Shown here: positions 1-11,718 of the stretch, piece after piece
Numbering within the stretch: position 1 is the first letter of the stretch
Layout of the letters: each line of letters starts with the position of its first letter
Source: Blepharisma japonicum
Lineage: Eukaryota > Ciliophora > Heterotrichea > Heterotrichida > Blepharismidae
Reading direction: 5' to 3'
Assembly (NCBI GenBank): GCA_949751835.1
Contig: CATKHK010000026.1
Location: 372,001-436,000 of the forward strand
Length of the DNA stretch: 64,000 nt
Notes under the pieces: generated by a model
What the model saw: only the letters and a program-made list of their open reading frames with translations
What the model was told of the DNA's origin: nothing
The model's database searches: none
Made by a program: the position numbers and the translations under genes

Positions 1-993
1 TGATCTTTTATATTCTTCAAATTCACTGCTATGCGATATTTTCATAGCTCTGATTTCGCTATTTGTTTGGCTTTCTAGCTCAATTGTGCTTTTTTTATTG
101 GCGATTTTTAGTTTTCTGATTTCGTCTTGTAGGAGACTTTTGGTTTGGAATAATTCTCTTTCTAAAATATTGAATTTTTCGACATAAAGGTCTTTTTCTT
201 CAATTATTTTGTGGACGTCATTTTCTTTGTAGCCTTGAGATAATAAGAAATTTAGCTTATTTTCAGTTTGTTTTCTTTCTTTTGTATAAATATCATTTAT
301 TGCCTTTAATTTTTCTTCTAAATCTGAATTATCATATCTTCCTTTTGAATTATTAAAACCATCACTATTTGTCCGCGAGTTCAAATTCTTTTGTCTATAT
401 TTATCAGCTACCTTACTAATAGTCGAAAAAATTTCAATCTCATAATTAGAAATTTTCTGTGAAAAAGCTGCAAAGGACTTTTCGGCCTCACTTTCCAATA
501 CAAATCACGGGTCTCTTTGGCTGCTAATTTCAAGATCTGCAATTTTCAACGAAAAATCATCAGGGCTGTTTGGTGTGGTCAATTTTGGTCTGAAAGTACA
601 CTCATCATAACTTGCTATGTTCCCTATTCTTTCCCCAATGCTATGCAGCAGTTTTATCGAATTTTCTAAAATTTGAGAATATTTCGCAATTACATGTCTG
701 AGAGATTCTGCTTTTAATTTATAATTTATGTCTCTTATTTCGTCTTCCATAACATTAGGCCGACCTTGCTGACTTTTGCTGTTTGCCCTAGCATAAGCTT
801 CGCTTTGAAAAGCCCAGATTTTTGAAGAGGTATCAGAGATTCCTACCTTTTCAAAAGTTTGGTCTCGAATAAATTCGTATTTTTTTACAAGATCTGGAGG
901 CAAAGCAAATGAAAATAATATTTCTTCAGCCACTTCTAATAGAATTTTCATGCTTTCAATTTCAAGGGCAAGTGCTTGATTTGGAGTTTCCAT
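1..993 (-). CDS. coiled-coil protein, C-terminus cut by window edge
   Basis: The reading frame opens at an ATG at 991-993 and stays open to the left edge of the window, giving 331 visible residues with the C-terminus missing. One in-frame TGA at 505-507 is read as Trp, within a Pro-Trp-Phe context. Residues ~1-160 are mixed helical. From ~200 onward the protein is rich in Glu, Lys, Leu and Gln in a heptad-like pattern typical of a long coiled coil. No enzymatic motif, membrane segment or signal peptide is seen. I do not recognise a family. A structural or cytoskeletal role is only a guess from the coiled coil. Confidence 0.75.
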
Positions 994-1163
994 ATTTTAA
1001 TTTAAATATTTGATTTAAAACAGCGGTGGAACACTCTGTAATTTGAAGTAATAATTCTTTTTATTAATTTTGGAAATTTATCAATAAAAATTCTTAATGT
1101 TTTATATAAAGAATATTAAAATAACGAATTTTATTTAATTATTTGCAATTTATAATTCAGCTT

Positions 1164-2921
1164 CTAGTCATTACAGAAAGTGCTATGCAACACCTCTTCA
1201 TCTAAATTATTGAACAATTGAGTTTGCAGCATTGCTTTAAGAAAATCATGGTCTCCTTCAGGGAATCTCTTATTAATTTGCCAAGCTAGCTTTTTCATAT
1301 CTTTATAATTATATATTTTCGTGATATCAATAATTTGTAGCCAATAATCCTTTATACATTCAGCAATCTCTATGCACGCCAATTTCTGATCTAATGAAGG
1401 TGTAAAACAAATTTCATTGGAATTTAAAGCTAAATACACGTTTTTTATTCTCTGTTTTAATTGTACTGCTTCAGGTATTTTTACATCTTGAATAATAGCC
1501 GTCCTTCCCCGTATACGTGAAGATGGGTTTGATTCATCTAAATAAACTCATATTAAATCTCCACGCGTTTTTGGCGGCTTTGTCATACCAGCTATAAGTG
1601 GGACTGGGGCATCTAATACATCAATTAAGCATTTCGGAAGAATTGGTATCATCAGATTTGGCCACCTGAATGGTCTCAGTAAAACCTGATAAGCCAAAAC
1701 ACAAGATGTTAACAACCCTAAATTTCCTGATACAAATACAACTGATTTTTCCTGAGCAATTGCAGATAAAATCCAAAAGAAATCGTTAAAGCTGAGCTTA
1801 GAAAACAATGGCGCACAAAACCACGGGACGTCAATAACACTTAAATCGTCTGGACATTTATATTTGAGCAGATCAAGTCTGTCCATATCAATTTCAATAT
1901 TTAGCATAGCCCCGATATTTTCTACTTCTGCATAGTTTTCTAAAACCTTGATTTCTCCTGGAGTAATAATTTCTTCCCCTATCAGGTGCATACTTTTATC
2001 ATCATTTACTAGCTGCTCCATTCTAAAAAGTCTTTTTAATAGCAATAAATTTGACAAAACTTCGTAATGGAGCTCAAATATTGGCACATATGTAATAAAA
2101 CAGTAAATTTTGGTATTTTTTCATTCATCTTGCCCGTCTTCTTGTGGAGTCAAATCGTCAATTTTTAAGCAAAAAACATAATACAAGTCTTTATTGGAAT
2201 TCGGGAGATCAGTTAAATTATCTCTTGGCTGGTCTGATCTTAAGGTAAATGTAAAGCAAGAACTTCCGCGCTTGTGGTAAACTTGTCCATACAGTAAAGC
2301 ATTCAAATCAGAGCCTGAGCCAGTAAGATTAAGTGGCTGAGGCTCTTCTTCTGAATGGAAGCAGCAGTTTAGCACCATTCGCTTTACTTCGTCAGATATT
2401 GAATAGTTTTCTTTAGGAAATTCATAGAGAATTTCTGGGTTATACTTGTCAGATTTTCCTAGTCTTTCTCTTGGAATCCCTAAAATAAGGAATGACAAAA
2501 ACATTTTCGGGTTATGTATAAAGGAAACACTGTTATCAGGAAGTGCTTGAAGGGTTTTTTCTGTATTCTGATATGACTTTTCATGTAGAGTGTCAGTATC
2601 ATAATTGTTAGAAATATTCAGGTTAGAATGACTAGGAGTAAATAGGATATATGAATCAGAGTTCCCTGAGGACTGCAAAGGTTTCTTTGGAGTCCGAGTT
2701 ATGGTTTCAACCATAGGCTCTGGAGTCTGATAGTGTGATAGTCTAAGCTTCAGTTCTTCATTTTCAGCGCTTAACCTATTAATTAGATTGATGTCTTGGA
2801 CGCTCCCTTCAACTGCTTGCTCGTACAGTTTTTTTAGTTTTGTGTGCTCTTTCTGGAGGTGAATGAAATCGTCATAAAGCTGTTCATAACGGTAATGCCA
2901 GTCTACATAGTGGTTAGACAT
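1164..2921 (-). CDS. DENN-domain protein, probable Rab guanine-exchange factor
   Basis: A single 585-residue protein runs through two in-frame TGA codons read as Trp. Residues ~10-65 form a coiled coil. Residues ~125-265 look like the upstream uDENN part, with a phosphorylation-like linker rich in Ser, Thr and Pro before it. Residues ~280-455 are the central DENN core, shown by a segment matching 'FWILSAIAQEKSVVFVSGN' and the following Pro-Phe-x-Trp-Pro stretch, with 'PLIAGM' closing the core. The C-terminal ~90 residues (pattern FLKAMLQTQLF) fit dDENN. Proteins of this family usually activate Rab GTPases in membrane traffic. Which Rab it acts on cannot be told. The gene lies 170 nt upstream of the coiled-coil gene on the same strand. 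Confidence 0.8.
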
Positions 2922-3741
2922 GAAATTATATACAATATATTATCATAATTCAAAGGAAAATTAGAATTCGTTTTTTAAGTTAGAATATGAATATTGAGGG
3001 AAAATGGGAACTACAAAAGGGGTAAGAATTTTTCATAGTTTTATTTGGTAATGTTGAAGAGGGTAATATATGGAATTAAAAAAAAATATCAGCAAAATTG
3101 TAGTGAAACTGTTAATAAGTTAAGATGATAAAATATAATTACTACAACAGGAAAATATTTTGAGGATTTTTTGAGAGAATTAGAAATTAGTAGATAGTAC
3201 AAACTGCTTGCAATTTTTGGGTATTAGCTTTCTGCATGTTCAACAAAAAGATAAGAAAAAGGCTATTATAAAAATAACACTATAAATATTTAATTGATTG
3301 CGAAACTTCTTTGCTAATATTTTTCAAATGATATTGAATATAATATCTTTATATGCTTGTCCAAGAATCAATCCTATTCGAAACAATAAGTATTTAAAGC
3401 TACATTATAATGAAAAAGCTAAATTTATTATTTAAAATTGATTACCCAAAAAACATTTGTTTTCTCTATACATGAGCAATAAAATCTTAAAGAATCCATA
3501 CAATTTTTAATGTTTTTTGAAAAATCAAGGATTTTTAATCTCTTATATTAAAAGATCAAGAGACAATTCATTGAATTATATAAATACAGATAAATGCACA
3601 ATAAATGACACTTTTTCCTGAAAAGATTGTATAAAAAGTATTTTATATTATCGAATAGATAAGCTAAAGCACATTTATAATTTTGATTTTAAAGATATTG
3701 CAATTTAAAACAAATTTAGTTACCAAGATTAATAAAATATA
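2922..3741. other. AT-rich gap without a recognised gene
   Basis: About 820 bases between the 5' end of the DENN gene and the 3' end of a small minus-strand gene. The stretch is AT-rich with many TAA/TAG codons in all frames. I see no conserved coding segment, tRNA-like B box or repeat array. It presumably holds the DENN promoter and the 3' flank of the small gene. Confidence 0.6.
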
Positions 3742-3897
3742 TTATTTTTTGGATTTTGCCTTAGAGGCTATTTTTCCCTTCTTTTGTGCTGATGTATTTT
3801 TAGCGATTTCAATAATTGCTTCAGGAATTCCTGACGATAAAAATTCAAGACTCTTTATTTCTTCTTTAATTCTCTCTAAATCTACTTCACTCCACAT
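3742..3897 (-). CDS. small basic protein, 51 residues, hypothetical
   Basis: ATG at 3895-3897, TAA at 3742-3744. The 51-residue product starts MWSEVDLERIKEEI, has an amphipathic helix and ends in a Lys/Ala-rich basic tail (KIASKAKSKK). Coding likelihood rests on the amphipathic and charged composition in a region otherwise full of stops. It lies 44 nt downstream of the Zn-finger/helical gene on the same strand, so it could also be an unrecognised last exon of that gene, but no 15-nt intron in the right frame was found. Function unknown. Confidence 0.4.
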   Translation of the reverse strand: MWSEVDLERIKEEIKSLEFLSSGIPEAIIEIAKNTSAQKKGKIASKAKSKK

Positions 3898-3941
3898 TAG
3901 AAAAATATATTACAAAACCTTATTATTTTTCATTAATTTTA

Positions 3942-5354
3942 TTAAATCTGATTCAATAACTTCAGAGACTTTCTGAATCTTTTTGAAATTTCTCTAGATG
4001 AAAATTCATTTATTTTTGGCAAAACAAGGCTATTAAATACCTCATCAGGTTCTGGCTGGCTTTGATCTGGAGCTGGTAAACTTGTAGCTAATTCTGATGA
4101 GTATTCATTAAAATATTTCCGATAGTTAACGCCACTTCTCTGTGTCCAAATTGCTTCATGTAGATAGTCTTTTAGCAGACTTCTCGGCTTATTTAAAGCT
4201 TCTTCAAGTTTTGCTATAAAAATTTGATCTTCAAGCAACATATCAAGCTGCATCTAAAATACCATGTTTGAGCAATGAAAGTCGATGCCTTGCAATGGGA
4301 TATCTTCAATTTTTAATCCTCCATTAATTTCTGTTTCTGTTCATACTGGCAATTCATTATATATTTTTCTTATAATTTCGAATCAATCACTATTAGCATT
4401 AAATCTTTCCATTCACTGCATTGCATAACTCTAAATATATATTACAGAAAGCATTTCCATATCTCCTTTCATACCTTTATAATAAGTTCTTATCAAAATT
4501 GCCTTAACAATATCATTAGAACTGCTTCACTGTGTAAACAAATTATTCCTTTTTTCCACATATAAATAATCTCGATAACCTACAGTTGAAATATCAGCCA
4601 CAATCTGAATTATACTTTCCAAAATTTCTTGAGAAAATTGATATTCCTCTCCAGCCACCATGCACCACACTAATAATGGGTAATCTGGATGCAGTAAGCT
4701 ATCTTCTAGCACAATTATGCATAATCTTCTACACAATTCTCTTATTCTACATATTTTTTACCCACAATTTATAGCCATTTGGAAAGCCAATTTTATCGCT
4801 TTATTTCTAATGCCTTGCCTAATACTTTTTTGTAAGCATGATTTTATTATGCTAGGAGAAAATGCTTGCAATCTAAAAAAATCATAAAATGATAAAGGGG
4901 AATCAGCATGATGGGAGGTAGAAGCAGTCAAAATAATTTGGCAAGGATCGTGAGAAGATTCTTTTAAAAAATATTTCCTTGATATAAAAGTCCCTGATGG
5001 TTTTTCTTCTATTGAGTAAGCTCATTTTTTCCGACCTGAGGACTCACCGAGGTAAGATAAATTAAAAGTTTGGTTGAGCTTGGTTTGAGGGGTACTCATA
5101 AGGATATCATAAGCATTTAAAGAAGAAGGATTAGGTAATGTGAATGATTTTTGTGTAGAGCGGGATGTAGATAATGGAGATGGCGCGATAGCTAATTTTA
5201 TCACTTGGGTAGGATTCTCTTTACAATCAGAAGAGCCTATATGAAATTCGAAGAGTTTAGTATAAATTTCTTTGTTGCATTCTGGGCATATCTTATATTT
5301 GTTTGGTATTTGGAAATTAAGTTTAGTCTGAAGAAGGGAACTTTTTCGCTTCAT
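3942..5354 (-). CDS. UBZ4-like zinc finger plus helical domain, three 15-nt introns
   Basis: Splicing introns at 4747-4761, 4431-4445 and 4248-4262 and reading five TGA codons as Trp gives 455 residues. Residues 23-44 (C23, C26, H38, C44) form a CxxC-H-C finger like the UBZ4 ubiquitin-binding finger of Rad18 and WRNIP1. A central helical stretch around residues 180-240 contains 'LCRRLCIIVLEDSLLHPDY', which recalls the C-terminal helical region of MgsA/RarA/WRNIP1 ATPases ('RRLxxxASEDI'). No Walker A or B motif is present, so the ATPase domain is absent. A role in ubiquitin-linked DNA-damage tolerance is inference only. The last ~130 residues are unassigned. Confidence 0.6.
4248..4262 (-). other. 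15-nt intron
   Basis: GTATTTTAGATGCAG on the minus strand. Removing it skips a TAG and joins 'CSNM' to 'LDMLLEDQ' in frame. Confidence 0.75.
4431..4445 (-). other. 15-nt intron
   Basis: GTAATATATATTTAG on the minus strand. Removing it skips an in-frame TAG and joins 'MEMLS' to 'SYAMQW' in frame. Confidence 0.85.
4747..4761 (-). other. 15-nt intron
   Basis: GTAAAAAATATGTAG on the minus strand. It interrupts a Gly codon (GG|A). Removal skips a TAA and restores the frame into 'RELCRRLC'. Confidence 0.85.
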
Positions 5355-5427
5355 ATTTAATTTCCTCTAAATATTTCTCAAATTTTATACTTTTTAATTT
5401 TGATTAATATAATTAAGTAGCATAAAT

Positions 5428-5750
5428 TACTTAATCAGCAGACAAGCCTGCAGTACCCTTATGCTTTTTTATTGCTATCATTTTCTTTCTCTTTCTTGTT
5501 CTTCAATTTTTTTCTCCCTTATTTGCTTCTTCATCGATTTCTTAGCTTTTGCTTCTACTTTTTCTTAGCTTCGTTGGCTTCGTTGGATTTCTGGCTTTTT
5601 GGTTTCTCTTATTTTTGTCTTTGCTTTGGCTTTGGCTTACTTGGCTTTGTTTCTTTGGTTATTGGGCTTATTTGGCTTCTCCTTCAAACTCTAGCCTCAT
5701 TGTAATTTCTCTTGGTCTAACTTCCATTCAACCGCAAATGAGTGGCAATT
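5428..5750 (-). repeat. purine-rich low-complexity tract, unresolved coding potential
   Basis: On the minus strand this stretch is almost all purine with recurring AAGCCAA and AGAAA units. Translation in each of the three frames gives Lys/Gln/Arg/Glu-rich fragments of 20-40 residues broken by TAA or TAG. No set of 15-nt introns that I tried joins them into one frame. It may be a fast-evolving Lys-rich gene with missed splicing, a decayed gene, or simple low complexity. Plus-strand translations give only hydrophobic Phe/Leu runs, which I take as the shadow of the purine strand. Confidence 0.45.
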
Positions 5751-5871
5751 TCATCCACTATATCAGTTAGTAATTTTATTGACTTTCTTAATAATTGCAT
5801 TTCCATTTAGTTATTATTCATTTTCATCTATTAGTAATTTTCAAACTTTCAAGTTATACACAATAACCTCT

Positions 5872-6243
5872 TTATGAATTTTGCAACGAAGTCGACCACC
5901 TTGGATTTTTATTAACATACTCAGCTCTTTTCATCAATCCTAAATTTGGCTTGGAATTTAACTTTAAAATATCTTTTAAACTTACAGAGCGCTGCATATC
6001 AATTTTCTGTTGAATTTTACTATCAGGTGCTCTTGCTTTTCATAGCTGAGTATCAACTATTTTTCTTTTGGGGCATGATCTGTAATGAATTTTGTTCTTA
6101 TTATTTTTCACAATAATAGGGAGTGGAGGATTATTGTTTAGCCTAAAATCAAGCATTTGCAGGCGAACACTTGTTAAAATTGGAGATTTTTCTTTATCAG
6201 ATAGTAAAAGAACTGATTGGCTTCTCGCTGTGCAATGCTTCAT
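5872..6243 (-). CDS. hypothetical basic protein, 123 residues
   Basis: ATG at 6241-6243, TAA at 5872-5874, one TGA read as Trp (DTQLWKARAPD). The product is basic and mostly disordered, with short hydrophobic patches and no recognisable domain. Ser/Lys-rich segments such as 'MQRSVSLKDILKLNSKPN' could be phosphorylated. It is preceded by a 131-nt spacer after the long tail-anchored coiled-coil gene, on the same strand. I do not recognise a family. Confidence 0.55.
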
Positions 6244-6374
6244 AATTTTTTATTCATTTTTAATGTCCTCATGACCAGAAATTCAAAATATATTTACTCA
6301 AAATTTGGCCATAGATAATCAATTGAAATTTTAAATAAATTCACGAAATTTTAGAGAAAAAGGAAAAGTTAAAG

Positions 6375-9300
6375 TTAGTTGTGAGGAATTAAATGAAATC
6401 CTAGTAGCCAGCTGAGTGATAAGCCTATAATAAAGCTGATTATTGCGAATTCAAATAAGCTTATTTGTCGTTGTGTTTTTTCGTCTGCAGCTTGTTTTAT
6501 GAATGGCTTACTGAATCGACTTTTGGTCTTCTTTGGTCTTTCATTAATAATGACGTTATCGTTTTCAAGATTTAGCTTAATAGGAGTTGGGCTTTTATTT
6601 GAACCATTATTGTCTTTTCAATCTATTTTTGGCTTTTTCAAGTATTGTATGCTTGCTTTAAGTTTTTCAATTTTTTCATCAGCTGCTTCACATTCTCCTC
6701 TCATACTGACAAATAAATCTGGGAGCTCACTATTCCTCTGCTGAAGTTCATTAATTTCTTGCCTTTTATAATTTATTTTTTGAGTTAACTCATTTAATCT
6801 TATCTGAAGCTGCTCAAGAGTATTTGTGTAATATTTTTTTTCTAGCTCAGAATTTAGTGAGCTTTTTTTGATGTCTTTTGATAGTAAAGATAAAGCTGTT
6901 GTTTTCAATCATATTTTTTGCTGAATGCCATATAAGGAATTTTCAAAGCTTGTGTCTAATTTTTCAATTATTTTTGCTTTATTGTTGAGCTTTGACCTTA
7001 CTGAAACTATTCTTCTTAAAATTAATTCTTTTTGCTTTTGTGATTTATCACTCGACCTACCTAGCTTATGCATTTGCTTTTGAGATGGACGATTAATTTT
7101 TGTAATTTTTTGAGGCTGCAATTCATCTGGTTCTATGAAAACTTCTTCAGGCAGTTTTTCTCTAGAAACTGTCTTCATATTATTTTTCCATTTTTTAAAC
7201 GAATTTGCAATTAATTCTGAAATTTGTTTTGCACCTCTTGTCATAACTTTTTTCCCAATTTCTTTTAATTTTTTATTTTCTACTAATTTATTGAGTTTCC
7301 CTAACACATTTCTTATTGCTTTTTCGTCTTTTTTCACTTTGTTCGTAAATTGTGTAGCAATAAATTTATATTTCCCAAAAAAATATTTCACCGAATTTTT
7401 TCTAAATTCTGCTAAATCCATTCACTTCTGTATATATTTTATTTGCCGACTTTGAACATCTAGCTTATACTCCACTTTTTGTATTGCAATTTGTTTTTTG
7501 GATTCATAAGCTAAAGCGTCAAATGCTTTTTTCATGCTAAATTTCACTTTTACTAAAAGATGCTTTAAAGAGTCCATTTTTCGTTTTTCAAGCAATGATT
7601 TCTTTGCTTTTTTTTCTTCTTCGTCAAGCCTTGCTTGCTTTTTTGCTTGTACCTTTAGCAAATCTGATTTTTTCTTTTCTAAAACATTATATTTTAGCTT
7701 TTCAATTGCTTTTGATAAGGCTAATTTTTGCGTTTTTTCTCCATGTAATAGTGCTCTTAACAGCAGAGATTCTTTTTTGTGAATTTTTTGTAGCTGAAGT
7801 TTGAATTTTGAGAAAAATTTGTAATGGTTAATGTTCATTCCTTTACAGTATGCTCGGATTAACAATTCTATTTTATTTTTCTGGTTTATATACTGAATTT
7901 TGTTTTGAGCTTCTAAAAGTGTCTTAAATTTTTTAAAAGTTGCGCTCATATCAATATATCTTCTTTCTAGAGCTTTGCTAACAAAATAAAATTTTGTCCT
8001 CATTTGGCATTCCTTAACTTTTTCATTTCATTTTCTTATATATTTCTTCTTTCTATTATTATCAAACTCACACATCCTAGAAACCAGCCTATTTCATAAA
8101 AGTCTGTTATGAACAACCAGCCTAGAATTAGCTTGGAACTGGTGCATAGCAGAACTCATAATTCTAGTCCACCTTTTCGCACTCATACTATGCCATTTCT
8201 GTAAAAATGAAAAATTATTTTTGTCTAATTTTGCTTTATTTTGACTTTCCAATTGCATTTTTCATTTTATAGTTTCAAATTTCCATTTAGAAAACGCAGA
8301 GGAAAATAGCATTTGCCTCCTCATTAACAGAAGCTTAAAAGCTTGGACTGTTTGTTGGGAAACTATTTGCTTATGCTCTTCATCTTTATGCTGATTTTCT
8401 ATTAAAAGAGATTGGACTTCTTTTTGTAGCTCAGATTGCATTTTTTCTTTTTCTAGGTTCTGGGACATAAGATCATTGATTTTCTGTGAAAGGCTCAGCT
8501 TAGATCCTATCATTTCGTCGTTTAGACTTTTTACTTGTTTTTTTAAGTTTTCATTATTTGCTTCTAAAGATTTATTTTCTGTGGTTTTTGTATGGTTTTC
8601 TTGATCTTTTATATTTCTTGATCATTTTGATATAGCTTTGGATAGAACTAGTCTATGTTGTTGGATGCAGCAATATAAAGCTCGTATTATTTTTTCATTT
8701 TTATTATTTTCACTGGATTTATAGTATGATAATGCTCTTATTATAGCCCTACTTCAATTTTTTGCATATTTCCCAGCAACATTCCGCCATTCCCTTATAA
8801 TTTTTGCATCTTTAGATCTGTTTAATTTTTGTTCATTAACATAATTTTTTCACAAAAATATTGCTTCGCCTATTCTTTTATTAATCCCCATTTTCAATAA
8901 GCTTATCAATTCTAATTTTCTTTTTTGCTCATTATCTTTTTCAATTTTCACCACCCTTTCTGTATTTTTCTTATTAATTTCCTTAATTTCTTCAGCCGAT
9001 TTATGCTCTAGCGCTTGCAATTTATACAATTGAAAATTGTTGAATTTTTCTCTTAAATGATTTTTCACAAGCATTGACTTAAACAAAATCGCTTTATTTT
9101 TTCTTTTAATGCATTTCGATACAAACCAATTAAAATAAGTAAACATAGCTCGCTTATAATAAGCATTAAGAATGTTCGACAAAAATGATTTTTTCCTTTT
9201 TTCTTTCATTTCCTCATGATTTTGCTTTAAAGGCTCCAAAAGTGCCTGCTGATGAAACTTATGTAGTTGCTGGGCCTTACAGAAATTTTCCATTCACACT

Positions 9301-9773
9301 CTTTTCTTATAGCATTCTACTAATCTTGCACAATGTAAGTAATAAATTTTTACTCGCAAGACAGCTTCATTGCTTCTTGTGGTTTCTTCATGTTTATGGA
9401 ATAGCATTTTAACCATCCCTGCTTTCATATATTCATTGTCTCTGGTTTCAAAAATTTTAATGAACTTGTGTATTACGTAAGGAGATCTCGGGTTTTCTGA
9501 AAATGGCTTTTTAGGCTTTTCTGGGGCTGGGATTCCACATTTAGGGTTTGCGTTTAGCTGGGTAATTCATGTTAGGTAAAGCCTAGCAAATTCTTCATCG
9601 CATGTGTTTGCTGCTATCATTTCTTCGATTTTCGGATAAGTGTATCTTCGTGTTTGTTGAACTTCTACTAGTCATTGGTCTATAAGCTTTTTTCTGCTTC
9701 TATAATTCTTGAGAGGGACTTCTTCTTTGCCTAAAACGACCTTTAAGATTGGCTCGATTTCTGCTTGATACAT
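6375..9773 (-). CDS. long coiled-coil protein with C-terminal membrane anchor
   Basis: One 1132-residue frame from ATG at 9771-9773 to TAA at 6375, with twelve in-frame TGA codons read as Trp. Residues ~1-190 are a mixed, possibly globular head. The long middle is Lys/Glu-rich helix with many spaced aromatic/basic units such as 'FSKWK', 'LQKWHSMSAKRW' and 'FTYFNWFVSKCIKRK'. These loosely resemble Sfi1-type centrin-binding repeats. A coiled coil follows near residues 930-1030. The last ~28 residues ('LFEFAIISFIIGLSLSWLLGFH') are a single hydrophobic segment, so a tail-anchored membrane protein is likely. The Sfi1 comparison is inference; the hydrophobic end is direct observation. Confidence 0.75.
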
Positions 9774-10405
9774 TTAAAATTATAAATAAAAATAATTATG
9801 GAAGAAAATGAGAGAATTAGTCAGAAAATTTTGGTTTTGTATAGGGATAATTAATTATGAATAAATTGGAGTTAGAAGTACTTTATCTACTATAGCGATT
9901 AGAAAATTTAATTAACTGCGAAATGGCAGTTAAAGCTTGTATACATTAAAGACTAAAAATTAAATATGGAAAGAGAATATTATCTATTGTTTATTGCTGG
10001 TAAAAAATAGAAAAATAATTTTTAGGACAATTATATTTTAACTGTTATAGAGTTATAAATTTTACATGAAAATATTAGTAATTCCAATAAATTGTTTAAA
10101 AAGATGTGAGCGAAAGTTTATTTTTTCTCAATAATTGAGGCGAATCTGCTTTATATTAAATTTAATTTAATAAGAAAATTCTTTAATTATATTTATCCTC
10201 AGAAAAGACATATTATTAAAAATCATTTTATCAAATAAATTAAAAAATATAATAATCATGCGTCATTATTAGCAAAACCCCATATATTAACTAAATCTCC
10301 TTCTTTATCACCAATTTATTACTTTCTCATTTAAAAACTATGAAAAATTATCCCAGAAGAGTCAAATAAACATGTGAAAATAATTTTAATAAAAACTCGT
10401 CATAA
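9774..10405. other. divergent intergenic region, no gene seen
   Basis: About 630 AT-rich bases between two divergent start codons (tail-anchored coiled-coil protein to the left, RING-CH ligase to the right). It must contain both promoters. No reading frame, tRNA or repeat array stands out. Confidence 0.6.
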
Positions 10406-11245
10406 ATGGAGAGTTATTTCCACCATAAAGAAACCACAGAAGATCTTACAACAGGCAGACAGACTGAGGTAAATTTAGATCAAAACACAGAAAATACATG
10501 CAGAATTTGCTATGAAATTGCAGATGATGAAAATCCATTAATTTCCCCTTGCAAATGCAGCGGATCGATGAAATATATCCACGAGCGTTGCTTGAAAATC
10601 TGACTACTATCTATAGATGAAGACCTAGATAAAGGAAAATGTGATATATGTAAGGTTGAATTTATCATGGATTTTGAGATCGTTACAGAATGCAGCTGTA
10701 ATAAAATTAAAGAAGGTACTGGGTCTTATATTTTGCCACCAATTTTGCTATGTGCCTTAGCAATATTAACCTTCCTTATATTCTTCTTGATATCAAAAAT
10801 AAGCTTTTCAGAGAATAATCAATTTTATATTGTATTTTTACTGACAATTTGCGCAATCATCTCGGTCATCATTTTTCTTATTTTAATACGAAGCATTAAG
10901 CGCACATTTTTAATCACAAATTTAAAAAACTGGACTATTTATTCTCAAGATTTCAAAAGCGAAGAAAAAGAAACTATTGAGAATAGCATGACCATCATTA
11001 CAGATAATTCTGTTATAGAAAATGAAGGACAAAATGTAATTATTATCTCAAAAAGTCCTCGGGTTAAAGGAAAATCCATCGTCCTTCCACAAATAAACAC
11101 AAATAATTTAATCCCTATAATGCAAGATGACCAAATTGTAGGGTATAAATCGAGACAAAGTTCTCCTGTTACGTCAAGACAGTCGTCTGGAGTGTATCCA
11201 AGGGTTCAAGACTATCAATTACAAATCCAAAATCAAGATAAATAA
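10406..11245 (+). CDS. RING-CH (MARCH-type) membrane E3 ubiquitin ligase
   Basis: 279 residues. Residues ~32-88 are a C4HC3 RING-CH finger: CRIC, then CKCSG, then HERC, then CDIC. The conserved Trp four residues after HERC is encoded by TGA at 10601-10603, which makes this a clean proof of UGA = Trp. Two hydrophobic segments follow (~110-132 and ~140-163), the usual MARCH layout, then a Ser/Gln-rich cytosolic tail. The family attaches ubiquitin to membrane proteins in endosomes, ER or plasma membrane. The substrate is unknown. The stop lies 21 nt before the PLAC8 gene on the same strand. Confidence 0.9.
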
Positions 11246-11266
11246 ATAGAAAAATTCTTATATAAT

Positions 11267-11584
11267 ATGGCTGAGTTTGATGAAGGACTTTGTGCTTGCC
11301 TTTCTGACCTCCCTAGCTGTTTATTTGTTTGCTTTATTCCCGGAGGATTTTGCTGTCTCCAAGCCAAAGCAGTCGATAAGGCTACAGGAGAAGGATTTTT
11401 AGTTCCTTATATTTTTCCTTGTCTCACATTTTGTATAGGAGCTGCCTTCAACAGAGGGAAAATCAGAAATAAATATAGAATTGAAGGAAATTTCGTGACA
11501 GATTGCTTAATAGAATGGCTTTGCAGCTTGTGTGCTGTTACTCAAGAATATAGAGAAGTTAACCGAAGGGAGGGAAAATCTTAA
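11267..11584 (+). CDS. PLAC8-family Cys-rich protein
   Basis: 105 residues with the full PLAC8 (cornifelin/PCR) pattern: Cys-rich start 'LCACLSDLPSCLFVCFIPG', 'CCLQAKAVDKATGEG', then a second hydrophobic, Cys-containing segment and 'RNKYRIEG', ending with 'CLIEWLCSLCAVTQEYREV'. Family members are small membrane-associated proteins, in plants and algae linked to metal transport or organ size; the role in ciliates is not established. It starts only 21 nt after the RING-CH gene. All Trp codons here are TGG. Confidence 0.85.
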   Translation: MAEFDEGLCACLSDLPSCLFVCFIPGGFCCLQAKAVDKATGEGFLVPYIFPCLTFCIGAAFNRGKIRNKYRIEGNFVTDCLIEWLCSLCAVTQEYREVNRREGKS

Positions 11585-11718
11585 GTTAATAGGAAATTTT
11601 TATTCAGAATTCTTTATTTTCCTATCTTTAATATAAATTTATCTTTATTAATGATTTTAAAATTAATTAATGTTTATTTCATCATATTTTCATTAAATGT
11701 ACTTATCTTAACTACTTT

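Noticed and set aside
5472-5770. Plus-strand Phe/Leu-rich frames
   Set aside because: They are the complement of a purine-rich minus-strand tract; hydrophobic runs of this kind are typical shadows.
7135-7804. Plus-strand hydrophobic frames inside the tail-anchored coiled-coil gene
   Set aside because: Complement of a Lys/Glu-rich coiled coil; the minus frame is continuous over 1132 residues.
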